DNA of 64,000 bases from assembly GCA_019775845.1 (NCBI GenBank), contig JADQAV010000002.1, positions 806,001 through 870,000 on the forward strand, in the 5' to 3' direction. Origin of the DNA: Myrmaecium sp. VS I D KN 1 (taxonomy: Eukaryota > Ascomycota > Dothideomycetes > Valsariales > Valsariaceae). This document shows positions 46,671-56,890 of the stretch, piece after piece. The position numbers were made by a program, and so were the translations under genes. Each line of letters starts with the position of its first letter. Position 1 is the stretch's first letter. The notes beneath the pieces are model-generated. The model was not told the DNA's origin. It saw nothing but the letters and a program-made list of their open reading frames with translations, and did not search any database.

Positions 46671-48131
46671 TCAATCATCCGTATCCTCGTCCTTACCCGG
46701 CCAGCAAATCGCGCCCTTCCACACAGCCAAAGCGTGCGAGCACAAGACGAAAAGCCAGACAGCGACGAGGACAATGGAGAGGGCAGTGCCAAGCCAAGCG
46801 ACGCCGGCGCTGCGCACCGCATCGCCGATGCTGATGGTCGCGATCACGTAGCCGGAGTTGGGGAAGACCATGGCCCACCAGCTGAGGTGGAAGTGTTTCG
46901 GCGGGGCCAGGGCGACGGACAGTACCGCGACCAGCAGGAACCATGTCGCCAGCAGCCAGAGGAAGATGGCGGCCACCAAGCTGACGGCCTGGATGGCGGC
47001 GGAGGGGATGATGGCGGAGTCGTCCTGCAGATCGGCCAGGTGGCCGAGGCCGAGGGTGAGCTTGTCGGGCAGCGAGCTGGCCATGCCGAGCAGGGCGAGC
47101 GCCGTGAACGAGGGCGGTCCGACCGCGATGAACATGCCGGGCCGGTGTTCGCGGCAGGGCAGGCCGGACTGCATCAGCCGGCCGATGTAGTGGGCGTACA
47201 TGAAGACGGCGACGATGAAGCCCAGCCCCTGCGCGGCGAGGCCGGCGACCAGCACGGGCATGCGACTGTGGACGGAGAGCTCGTCGGCGATGACGCTGGC
47301 GACCGTGCCGGCCAGCATGACGGGGAAGACGGGGAGCAGCCAGGCGGGCATCATGGACTGGAGCTGGTAGGTGCGGCAGGCGAAGAGGAACTCGTATTGG
47401 ATCAGGGCGACGAGGAAGGTGAGCACGAAGTAGATCCAGAAGGCGGCGGTGATGAAGCGGACGAGGGGTGCGTGGGACGGGCTGTCTTCCGACAAAGGCG
47501 CGATCCAGTATTTGTGGAAGCAGTTGATGAGGGTTGCGATGGAGAGCCAGAAGGTGGGGAAGAAGAGGCTTTCCCTCGCGTGCGTGAGTGAGCGGGTGAA
47601 GGTGCCGCCGTGAAGCAGGAAGCGGAGCGTCATGGCTGTGGAGACGAGGGTGAAGAGGACGATGTTGAGGATGAAGAGAGCCTCGCCGATGCCGAAGAGG
47701 CCGTGGAAGGTGTGCGGTTGGACGGAACAGAGGGTTGAGATGCCACCGGTAGACATGGTGAGGGTGTACCACGCCCAGGTAAAGTGGTGGAGGCGTTCGC
47801 GGAGGGACGGCTTGGAGGGGGTTGCTATCGGCTCAGCCGGTGCCGGGCTGTTCCCCCGCTCGAGATCCTCGAGGTTGGGTTTCTTTTCTTGGAGGTCGAC
47901 GGATGTACGGCGGCTCGTGGCTGCAGACTGAAATCCGGAGTCCAGTCCGCCATCCTCAGCCTGAAGCCGGTCGGTGTATCGTCGTGGAGGTTGAAATGCG
48001 GTGTAGTGTGGTTGATCCATATTGGGATGTCGATGTATTCTTGATGGAGCAGGAGAGACAGGTACGCCATTGCTCGTGGTGACATTGATCCCGGGGAGGG
48101 TTGAGAATGGCAGCGGCTCGCGGGAGGCCAT
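46671..48131 (-). CDS. TDT-family C4-dicarboxylate (malic acid) transporter
   Basis: Single-exon 486-aa membrane carrier of the tellurite-resistance/dicarboxylate transporter (TDT) family, related to S. pombe malate permease Mae1; the sulfite pump Ssu1 is a more distant member. The hydrophilic N-terminus (~110 residues) is followed by RLHHFTWAWYTLTMSTGGIS, the usual start of segment 1. About ten segments follow. The motif GLPCREHRPGMFIAVGPPSFTALAL matches the conserved pore segment of Mae1-type carriers, and SWWAMVFPNSGYVIATI is the other family signature. The C-terminus is short and acidic. Likely plasma-membrane uptake or export of malate or related acids; direction and exact substrate are inferred from the family. 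Confidence 0.88.
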   Translation of the reverse strand: MASREPLPFSTLPGINVTTSNGVPVSPAPSRIHRHPNMDQPHYTAFQPPRRYTDRLQAEDGGLDSGFQSAATSRRTSVDLQEKKPNLEDLERGNSPAPAEPIATPSKPSLRERLHHFTWAWYTLTMSTGGISTLCSVQPHTFHGLFGIGEALFILNIVLFTLVSTAMTLRFLLHGGTFTRSLTHARESLFFPTFWLSIATLINCFHKYWIAPLSEDSPSHAPLVRFITAAFWIYFVLTFLVALIQYEFLFACRTYQLQSMMPAWLLPVFPVMLAGTVASVIADELSVHSRMPVLVAGLAAQGLGFIVAVFMYAHYIGRLMQSGLPCREHRPGMFIAVGPPSFTALALLGMASSLPDKLTLGLGHLADLQDDSAIIPSAAIQAVSLVAAIFLWLLATWFLLVAVLSVALAPPKHFHLSWWAMVFPNSGYVIATISIGDAVRSAGVAWLGTALSIVLVAVWLFVLCSHALAVWKGAICWPGKDEDTDD

Positions 48132-50766
48132 TTTCTATTTAATATAGGGGAGGGCGACGGAAATATTCAACTCGTAGCGACATGCGCGGAAGCGGGCGAT
48201 TTAAGGGTATATGTAAGTGACGGGCGCGGGAATCAGAAGTACAATAGGATAAAAAGACGTTGAAGAAGTCTAGCGCTGGTCTCCCGACCGGTCTGGAGAT
48301 TCGCGTTAGGGAATTATGGGACGGTGCGGTGATGGGCCCGAGTCGTGCGAGGCCCGTCACGCCACGGTCGAGGGGTCGCGGCGGTATTTGACTTGCCTAC
48401 GCCTAGCTCGTCCCGAGTGAGAGTTTCTGCGCTGTTGCTCGGCGTATGCAGTGATAGCTATCTGTATGTACGGAGTATCCGCGCGCACATCATCCATCGA
48501 TTCACGTCCATCATTCACGATGGATTTCGCTCCATCGGCCAGCCACGCCTCGGGATTTGTCGGGCGCAACGATGTCGACCTGGACTCTGTTTGGGTACAA
48601 CAACCCATCCATTCACGCTTGGCGATTCACAATGGAGCTTGAACTCGTAACCGGCGGATGGTCGGTGAAAGATCCACATCAGCTCGTCACCACCAACCGA
48701 CGTGTCGACGTTGCGCCCGAGCGGGTCTCCGCTCCCTGCCATGCCTGCTCAGCCTTGGCCCGCCCCTGTTCGCGTCTGACTGCAAGGCACTGTGATGGAC
48801 AGAGGCAGGGCAGAGCCTAGATATCAGATATTCCAGCTAGGAACGGTGATCACAGAGCAGATAAGTGCGCGCGAACTCCAGCGGTGGCAGCAATCCCAGG
48901 GATGAAGATGGCGGAGCGAGGGACCAGCAGAGCCTTTGCTGGTCCTCTCTCTGTGACGTGCACTTCTTCAACCTGGCCAAGATTGGGTTCGATGTTTGCG
49001 CGTTGCGCCGTGGCGATGGCAATGGCGATGGCGATAGTAACCGGTGATGCGTCGGACGAGGGAAGGGCCGATGATGGAAAAAGACGCGCTCCCGTTCACG
49101 GCAATCCTCGGCATGCATCGGTACCGCAGGGGCAGGAGGTTCACGTCGTCATATCCCTACCGATACCGATACCTTAACTCTGACTACAGCCACTCTAAAA
49201 TCACAGAAGACAGAAGAACACTTGCGCTTCTCTTTGTCTAGTTATCACATCATTTGCAATACTGGCACAGGGTTTAGGAGGCAAAGTCAGGGGGCAGTGC
49301 GGTCGTCGTCGGGCTCTCTCACTGCCAACGCACGACCCCTTGAAAGCGTTTTTATTTGCGACTCTGAAGATAGTACGGATGCCACTGTTCTGCACTGAAG
49401 ATCCAGCCTGCGGAAATCGATCAGGGGCAAGAAGAAGGCACAGCCAGGGAGTTTCCGGAAGCTGGCGATCGCCCCTAACCCAGCTAGCGGCTCCTCGTTG
49501 GCCGGCGCCCCCCGGCCGCCACGCCTGCCCCCTTGTACCTTGCCATCGGGAGCGGCAGTGGCGTGCCTGTCCGCTCCTCGCTAGAGGCGAGGCGTGCGGC
49601 TCACGGCCCCCTGTTGCTTCTTAACGTGAAGCCTCTCATCTCTCCTCCTTATCTTTCCGTGGCGGAGGAGAAGCTTCTGTCCAGCCCTATCCGTAAGATG
49701 GCTGGTGACGGGCACGCTTGCTTACTTCCGTCTCACCTCGCTCGGGAACGGTATCAATCCTTCCAGCATCACCCGCTCAGCGAGCCCAACGACAATGAGC
49801 CTTATCCTTGCCCTCAGGCACGGCTACCATCGGCGGATCACGTTCGAGGGGATCCGGAAGCTATCTTGATCGACTTTCCGCCATCCAACGGAACTTTTCG
49901 GCGTTTCCAAGACTAGAATAGAATCCTCCCGTTCTCTCTTACCTTTCGTTTTCCGCGTGAGAGAATGGCAGGGTTGGATCACTGGATGGAATGATTGGTT
50001 TGATAAGGACGGTATCGAGATAAAAAGTCCTAGCACTCTCCCCGAGGACCTCCTCGTATCCGAACTCATTAATAGCTAGCGGAAGAGCGATCGCGGCCTT
50101 CTATACTCCGCACTCATATACTTCCAATATATAAGTATCCACACGCGAAAGATTTTATCTGCCAGCAGCCAAACCCAAGATTACTTGAGTTGGTCCTGCT
50201 CCATCAGGCTGGCATGAGAACCTACTCTTAACATCGTACCTATCCATGTTTACAGAACACCTTCTTCCGCCGATGCTCTTTTCCCCCTGTGTTTCCATTA
50301 ACAGCAGTGACCCAGATACTAATCAACAAAGTAGACATCCTGAGCTCTAAAAACCGCTCAAATATATAGTACCTATCTATCCGTAATCTCTCTGTTACAG
50401 CCCGCCCCGCCTTCTTCCCCTCCTCCTTGAGCACCGGCAGCCTGCGGGATTTTCCTCCTCTTTGAGGCCGTTGTTTGGCATGTAATATCTACAGCCATAA
50501 AAGAATGGATATAAGACAGCCGGTGATGAAGTACTTGCCCATCCACACGCAACAGTTATACGCAAAGTGTGGCTGTCTGCCAAGCCAGCAAGGCTGCCTG
50601 TGGTTCTTGGCAGGGCAGTATAGGTCCCGTTCCATTCCGTCCCGCCCCACCTCCGACGACGCTCAGGCCCACAACAAAGCCCCCCTAAAAAAACCATCCA
50701 CCACCACCGAAAACAACCACACAAAAAGCAGCAGCACACAAAGAAGCAAAAAAGGAAGTCAAACGG
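48132..50766. other. 2.6-kb gene-poor region left of tRNA-Pro
   Basis: No gene is supported. Short frames occur (for example near 49.5-49.9 kb), but their residues have no domain pattern. The left end should contain the dicarboxylate-carrier promoter. I see no terminal repeats or target-site duplications. Confidence 0.45.
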
Positions 50767-50905
50767 GGTTCTGCCGGAATTCGAATCCGGGGCCTCTCGC
50801 ATATATGCTTGGGGTTGTGATCAGAGAGATTGAAAGGAGGCTGGATGGCCCACTTTACTGAACTCTTTGCCCTAAGCGAGAATCATACCACTAGACCACA
50901 GAACC
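50767..50905 (-). tRNA. tRNA-Pro (AGG) with a 68-nt intron
   Basis: Read on the minus strand, the 5' part is 50870-50905 and the 3' part 50767-50801. The acceptor stem GGTTCTG/CAGAACC pairs perfectly over seven bases. The D-arm (GTCTAGTGGTATGA) and the T-arm (CCGGATTCGAATCCGG) are canonical, and the anticodon stem is CTCGC/GCGAG. The anticodon loop reads TTAGGG, then the intron, then T, so the anticodon is AGG. The intron (50802-50869) begins after position 37, the normal site for eukaryotic tRNA introns. Mature length is about 71 nt before CCA addition. Its length is on the long side for a tRNA intron. Confidence 0.93.
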
Positions 50906-52814
50906 GGATCGTTTGGTGGAAGAAAGCGGGTGAGTGCTTGCTTCGATGGGAAGCGGACTGTGAGTTGGGTTTATCAAGGGCTGGAAAAAGGCTGTTGGTG
51001 AATTGTATTTGGGAAAGGGTGAGGTAAGGGGCTGATGCAGGTGTTACGTGGATTGTGGAAGGAGGGCAGGCGGGATGGTATGGTTTGAGGTTGGTTCCGG
51101 ACAAGATGAGGCCGTTCCTCGATGGTTCGGCTTGCTTGCTTTGCTGGGGTTGCTTGGTTTTGGGAGAAGGTTTGGGAGGGAGGAGGAAGTCTGGACAGCG
51201 GGAATGGTGGAGGAGTGAGAGTCTTTCCACAGAAACCACCTCATCGTTAGCATATGACAGTTTTGCAACTGCTTGAGGGAAAAGAACAGGTGGGTTAAGG
51301 GAGGGAAGGAAAGAAAGTAGCATTTTCGCTGTACTTCCCAGAACGAGGAGTAAGTACTACTCCATTTGATGCCTTAAGCCGCACATGTCTAGTCAGGATA
51401 CTTAAAGAGAGGATGGGAATGATATGCTAGGTTCAATTGGTCTCGAGCTCAATGTATTACTATACGCTGATTCTTCTAAGTCTGGTCATGTCTATTTTCC
51501 CCACGTAATTGTGACTGTCTGGAGGCTCTTTAAGATGATGATATAGCCCTATATGTTTCATCTACGGTAGGAACTGGGAAACGTCTTAGCTGGCTATGAC
51601 ATTTCCCACCTTTCCTGGAGCGTTAGCTCTCGTTGACGAGTGGTATATACAGCATTCACTATCTGCGTGAAGATCTACCTGCATGCAAGGACAGGGCAGG
51701 ATAGCTTTATATTGAATCTCATTGCAACGTCGCCGCATTTTATAGCTTCTCTATAGCATACATCTTCCCTTGAACACGTTAAGATCTGCATTATTGACCG
51801 CCTAGGCAACCATCAAGTGACTGTACCTAGCACAGAGTTCTCGTATCACTACACCTTCGATAAAAAAAAGTAGTGTCAGAGCTTTTGAGCAGACTTCGAA
51901 GGACAACAGGTTCATAATAATACTCAATGAGCTACTACACTCGAAGCAAATATGAAAATATCATGAATAATCCTAATACCTTAGTTTCGTACATATGTCC
52001 TTCCACGAGGTATCATTGGGAACACGGGAACGGACTTGAACCCTAGATAACAACAACTAATAGCGCTCCTGCTGAACACGAGGGTATCAAAGGAGACTTG
52101 CATATGTTCCTCTCTGTGATATTTCTCATACTGTGACGAGGTAGCCTGTCAAGACCTCGCGATAATAAGATGTTCCGTCCTCTAGCTTCCTTTTACCGTA
52201 ACTCAGGCACGTTCAGAAGCTACTGGATACAGTGGCAAGGAGAAAATCACACCCCAGTGAATTACATACTGGAGACCTAATCTCTCTAGAAGGAAGGGGT
52301 CAAGATATTTATAGACATATATAAGAACAGGATTTCCTCCCCCAGAGCGCATCGAGCATGATGCTCGACTCCGGCGTCTCTAACTAGGTTGGAGGGAAAC
52401 CACCTGAACTTTCTTTGCTCTAATAATAATGTATAACATCAGAAAGTATATTCATAGAAATCGAACGGTTCCAATTCATACAGCTTACTTACCGTTGGAC
52501 GATTTTCACCAGATAGCTGAGGTTCGAAAAGTAGATCCAACAACTTACATTCTCAACGAAGGTAACCAAACATCTTCAGGCGCCTTTCCCCCAGCCTACC
52601 TTTAGTAGAAAGTGGCAAAATGTTGTTGCGAAAGTGACACATCTTGTGAGCGTATTAATGGCAGACAGTGGGGCTATGTACCGCTAGGACTTGAATTGTT
52701 TACCTCAAGTCACAATTTAAATCCTCGGGGGCTTTTACTCTCATATTTTATCCTTTGGAACCCAGAGCACTCGCTGCACCAAGTCGAGCATAAATACCTT
52801 CACCCCTTTGACAC
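50906..52814. other. AT-richer gene desert
   Basis: About 1.9 kb with lower G/C than the genes around it, frequent stops in all frames and no recognisable coding sequence. It contains one possible pol III-type unit (51862-52090). It may be decayed repeat DNA, but no ends can be defined. Confidence 0.45.
51862..52090 (-). other. Possible tRNA-derived (SINE-like) pol III unit
   Basis: On the minus strand, an A-box-like word TGTTCAGCAGG (52068-52078) is followed after a start-to-start distance of 36 bases by GGTTCAAGTCC (52032-52042), a full match to the B-box consensus. About 160 bases downstream is a run of eight T residues (51862-51869), a pol III-type terminator. The T-stem flanking the B box has two mismatches, so it is not a functional tRNA. 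Start and end are guesses. Chance occurrence cannot be excluded. Confidence 0.25.
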
Positions 52815-53576
52815 CTAGTAATGCCCCTCGAAGCAGTCCACCTTATCCTGCACCACCTTCTCTACCGCCTCGTCAATCGGCGTATCCCCGCCTACGACAT
52901 CCAACGCCCTGTTAATCGTCCCTCCATTCCTCCATACCGCCTCCACAAAGCCAGCAACATCCTCGCGGCTAATAGGGTGATAGATATGCACCTTGCCCGC
53001 CGCCACCGTGCCCACGCCCTTGTCCATCGTCAGCCCTGACGGCCTCACAATCGTGTACTCCAGCCCCCTTCGAGCATTCCCCGTCACCAGCTCCTTATCG
53101 GCCTCGAACTTAGCCTGCATGTACACGCCGATCGCCTGCCAGACGCGATCGCTGGTCTGCCGGTCCTTCTCGTCGTACCACGCCGGCGCCGGCTTCGACC
53201 GGTCCCGCACGTCCACCGCGCTCACCAGGATGAACCGCTTGCTCGCGCCGCCCGCCTGGACCGCCGCCGCCAGCGCGTCCATCACCTTCACCGCGCCCTG
53301 GTGGTCCACCGATACCGTTCGCTCCGGGTTGCCCCCGCCCGCCCCGGCCGACCAGATCGTCACGTCCGGCTTGACGTCCAGGATCGTCCGGGTGAGGTCG
53401 GCGATGGAGGCGTCCTCGATGGACTGCACGATGGGCTTGGTGCCCAGTGCGGTGAGGGCGGTGACTTGCTCTGGGTTGCGGATGATGCTGTGGACGGTGT
53501 GGGATTTGGAGACCAGTAGGGTGGTGAGGTGACGGGCGACTTTGCCGCTTCCGCCGATGATGAGCGCGGTCGGCAT
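52815..53576 (-). CDS. NAD(P)-binding (NmrA-like) reductase
   Basis: Single-exon 253-aa Rossmann-fold protein of the atypical SDR/NmrA-like group. The N-terminal cofactor motif is IIGGSGKVARHL, then SIIRNPEQVTAL at the second strand. VSAVDVRDRSKP and the following helix with YMQAKFEADKEL (Tyr and Lys spaced YMQAK) occupy the place of the SDR active site. YTIVRPSGLTMDKG is the typical later motif. The substrate is unknown; family members reduce small metabolites or act as redox sensors. I chose ATG 53576, directly before the first strand. An in-frame ATG at 53684 would add 36 mostly hydrophobic/Ser residues, possibly a targeting sequence, but it overlaps the likely promoter. Confidence 0.83.
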   Translation of the reverse strand: MPTALIIGGSGKVARHLTTLLVSKSHTVHSIIRNPEQVTALTALGTKPIVQSIEDASIADLTRTILDVKPDVTIWSAGAGGGNPERTVSVDHQGAVKVMDALAAAVQAGGASKRFILVSAVDVRDRSKPAPAWYDEKDRQTSDRVWQAIGVYMQAKFEADKELVTGNARRGLEYTIVRPSGLTMDKGVGTVAAGKVHIYHPISREDVAGFVEAVWRNGGTINRALDVVGGDTPIDEAVEKVVQDKVDCFEGHY

Positions 53577-53690
53577 TGTTGGGTTTCGAGCTGTCTGATA
53601 TGTCTTTGCGGTTGTTAGGAAAGCAAGTGCCAGCGTGAGTGTAAGGGGTGTGCTGTGAGAGACAGAGGAGGAATTCGAGTGCACTTTTCG

Positions 53691-53802
53691 ATGTTGACCC
53701 CTCGCGATGGCGTGACGTTGTCGATTCCGAGCCCGGAGTTAAGCGGGGCATTGTAGGGTATATCCGGCACCGTGCTCACCAGGGTAATCACACTCGTAAC
53801 AT
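53691..53802 (+). ncRNA. 5S rRNA-like sequence, probably a diverged copy
   Basis: This 112-base stretch resembles a fungal 5S rRNA gene in order of landmarks: ends that can pair (ATGTT and AACAT), a CCGATCCGG-like hairpin (TCCG/CGGA), the conserved word GTTAAGC, a following GGGG that can pair with CCCC in the 5' part, and GTGCTCACCAGGGTAATC, close to the conserved GTGACCACC..GGGAAT region. Helix II is short and much of the middle is divergent. Moulds have dispersed 5S genes and many pseudogenes, so a relic is the likelier reading. It lies in the upstream region of the reductase gene. Confidence 0.35.
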
Positions 53803-53991
53803 TCACACTCCAAGCTCGTGCAGCAAGATGGAAAGGAATGACTTAAAAAGGCTGTGTTGGCATCCACATAGGAAGGGGAGAAAATGACACTCCCAGACCC
53901 TGACTATCCATATCAAGGATGTGGTCGACAAAGCACTGGAAACATCCGTAGCCGCCAAACCCGGACAAAACAGAGAGGAGCCCTCTTCTTC

Positions 53992-54557
53992 CTATTCACT
54001 CCGCCGCACCCCATCCACAGATCCTAACGCCCTCCTCTCCAACCACCACCCAACTCCCGCACCCATTAAACACCCCCCACTAATCCACAACTGCGGAAAA
54101 CTCTCCACATCCCCGGGCGGATCCACAGGACGCGCATCCGGATACAGCACCGCACTAAGCTGCGTAACCCAATACAGCGACGCCAGCAGCAGCGCGGCAT
54201 CCAGACCCTCGCGGCGCAGCTCCAGGGACCGCGGCGGCGGCGGCGGTGGCCGCCAGACGTACCACAGTGTCGCGAGCCCAAGCAGCAGGCCCATGCTCAT
54301 CGTCTGGCCGTTGTGGAACTTGGCGTGCGGTGGCCAGGAGGGGTTGTAGATGTGCGTGTCGTTCCAGTCGGCGAGGTAGCAGCCGGTGGAGGTGAGGAGG
54401 GCGACGAGGGTGAGCAGGATGCGGCCGGGGCGGAGCGGAGGGCGGGTGGGCGTCCGCGGGTTGTTGTTCTGTGGGAATCGCTGTTAGGGGTTGCATGGGC
54501 GGCCTGGGGCTCACTTACCTTGATAGAAAGGTCGCTTTGTGCAGTGGAATCGGCCAT
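53992..54557 (-). CDS. Four-segment membrane protein of unknown function
   Basis: Predicted 171 aa from exons 54519-54557 (13 codons) and 53992-54468, with a 50-bp intron between GTAAGT and CCACAG. After a short polar N-terminus come four hydrophobic segments: RILLTLVALLTSTGCYLADW, MSMGLLLGLATLWYVW, DAALLLASLYWVTQLSAVLY and PQLWISGGCLMGAGVGWWLE. The loop WNDTHIYNPSWPPHAKFHNG between segments 1 and 2 is strikingly well formed and matches a fungal family I recall only as uncharacterised (possibly DUF6640). The conserved His, Asn and Asp residues in that loop may bind a ligand or metal; this is inference. Confidence 0.75.
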
Positions 54558-56392
54558 TGTGAGGTTCGAGATGAGAGCTCTCTGGACGATATAGGGCGAA
54601 GTAGGGTGCTTGAGTAGTTGCTGATTAGGGAGTCTGAGTCCTATATGCAACTCCCCCAAGATTGAGTCAAAGAGCGCTGTTACAATCCGGATCTCAGCAG
54701 CCAGTCAACGTAGTTGCCCTAGAGATCCACGATATGTCATCCGTGTAACGGTGACGGCAACAACCTGCCAAGGTAAGGAACGGGCCGCGGCTGAGGCTGA
54801 GGCCAAGGCTTACCAGGCAAGCAAGGGTGCCGCCACACAACGTGGCTTGCGTGGCTGGCAGCATGCGATACCTGATCCTAGAGCCATCGTCGCATCGATG
54901 CATAGAATAGAAGGATAGTAGTAATGTGCAAGACAGAAAATCGACACTAGAAAGGCATACGATTCATGTCGGCTCACGCAGGGGACAAGGGTACGGAGTA
55001 TTTTGACAGAGGAAAACAACGAATGAGAATAAGTTTTGGAAGCGGAGGATGCCGAAACAGAACAACGCGAAGGAAGAAGATATCCGGTCAATCCGTTAGA
55101 TGGGTTTAATGTACTATCTAGCTTTGCCTCTCCCACCGCAGCGCGAGCATCCCTGAAGAATATTTAGGACAGAGGACTCCATGCGCGTAGGACGTGCTAC
55201 ACGGAGGAAAGGAAAGAACGAAAAAACCAATAGATTAACCAAAAACCAGAGGAATTTAGAATCCGGAAGAGCTTCTCGATGGGAAATCCCCGTGTTTCGA
55301 TGGGTGCTTTCACATCCCCAACATCATAGTGGATCCAGCGCAACTGAAAGAAAACGTGGAAAGGAAAGAAATGAAAGTGGAAACGAACGTTCATCTTGGA
55401 CAATGGCTGTGGCTGACGGCACCCGACAGCGTGCTTGAACGCCTTGTTCACTGTGTGGAGGACCTGTACGAGGAAAGGCAAGCAGGCAAGTAGGACGTCG
55501 CACATTAACGGTAAACAAATGTTGCTGTTCTCCGGATGACATCTTCATCTCACATCTTCTTACTACCAGGGAAAAATGGGGAAAACCAAAGGAAAAAATA
55601 ATCGAAAAACGAGCAAGAAAAAGAGAGAGAATAAAGAGGGAGGTGACGAGATGAATAAATAAAATCGAAATGCGGTCGGACGATCGAACCTCTCAGCCTT
55701 CCTTTCAGATTACTCCCGTTCATGCCCTGATGTCGTGAGGTGAGGCGGAGACGGCATCGAGTGGGGCACCGCCGCGGTGCGCAAAATAACCGCCGAGAGA
55801 TTTTTTGCTTCTGTGATCAGTCCACCACCACCTACCGACTCCTGTTGATTTGATAACAAGTCTATTCCAAACTGAAACACCCGTTAGAGTGGCGGGCTTC
55901 ATCGCGTTTTGCGTCGTAGGACCGTAACCACCTGTCCTGGCCCAGAGATATGGGGGGTGGGTAAGCGTCCTCCACACGGCAAGCTTCAGAGGCCCGTGAG
56001 ATGCCGAACATGTGGGGTGGGGTATATCAAGATTGATATAGAGCGATGCGTCGCGCAGAGAGGAGAAGAAAAAAAAGCTATATATACGCTGAGCGGAACC
56101 CCTCAAGTCGGAGTCGGGTAGGAGAAGAGATGAAACAAAGAGAGACGAGAAGTAAAAGAAAATGCACCCCGATAAAACGCCGCAACCTGGTCATCGTCGC
56201 GCGATCGCTTCCCCTCGATGGAAAGAGAGCCTGCCATCATCCCTTGGCCCTAAAAAGGCCGTCCTGTCCTGTCCATCGGCCATCTCCATCTTTCCATCTT
56301 CACGGGGTAAACCTCCAGTCCCCCGCATACCATCGCCGAACTCGTCCTCCGTCCACCACAATGTACATCATTCAACCACCTCCCTCCACCAT
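54558..56392. other. 1.8-kb intergenic region, no gene seen
   Basis: Short open frames occur on both strands without family likeness. A stretch at 55.56-55.66 kb is A-rich. A TATATATAC word lies near 56.08 kb. No structured RNA is recognised. Confidence 0.45.
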
Positions 56393-56890
56393 TCACCGCT
56401 TCCGCTCAAAGTACGACGTGCTCGCCATGATGGCGACGCTCTGATCCATCGCCCACTCGCCCACCCAGAGGTAGTTGTCGATCCACTTCTTGATCTCCGG
56501 CGACTCGGAGATGCTCTCGGACTTGAAGCTAGGGCTTGCGGGTGCCCAGGGAGCGGGGAGAAGGTGGGAAGTGTTAGCCACGATGCTCTCTCTTTTTTTT
56601 GCCGCGCGAGGCCCTGCGCCTCGTGGGAGGGGGGGGGGGAGGGGTGGGGTGCATTATGCATGCATGCAGGCGGAAGGGGGAACATACGTGAGACCGGTGG
56701 AGCGCTTGACGCCGGCGAGGAAGGCGGAGACTGCGGGGAGTATGTGTCAGCGGCGATATGCCTTTTGCGGGCTGGTTGTTGGGCTTACAGAGGACTGCGT
56801 CGAAGGCGTAGTGACCGAGCCTGCCGAACTATGAGGGGGTCAGCGTATAGGCGCCTGGAGCCTGGAGGAAGAAGAGAGGCGTACGACCAT
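56393..56890 (-). CDS. ATG44: Mitofissin (DUF1748), Atg44 homologue
   Basis: Predicted 76-aa protein assembled from four exons on the minus strand: 56885-56890, 56789-56828, 56688-56730 and 56393-56534. The encoded start MVFGRLGHYAFDAVL, the motif SAFLAGVKRSTGLTPSFKS and the end AMDQSVAIMASTSYFERKR match the DUF1748 family, and the length is right (yeast Atg44 is 73 aa). Mitofissin is a mitochondrial intermembrane-space protein that binds membranes and drives mitochondrial fission needed for mitophagy. The coding part of exon 1 is only six bases (Met-Val), and the third intron is 153 bases with a G-rich, ATGCATGCATGCAT-containing interior. All junctions have GT/AG and fit in frame. The gene is easily missed because no exon exceeds 142 bases. 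Confidence 0.9.

Noticed and set aside
49340-49916. Frames of about 100-130 residues in the gene desert
   Set aside because: No recognisable motif, no splice pattern leading to a family match, and mixed codon use.
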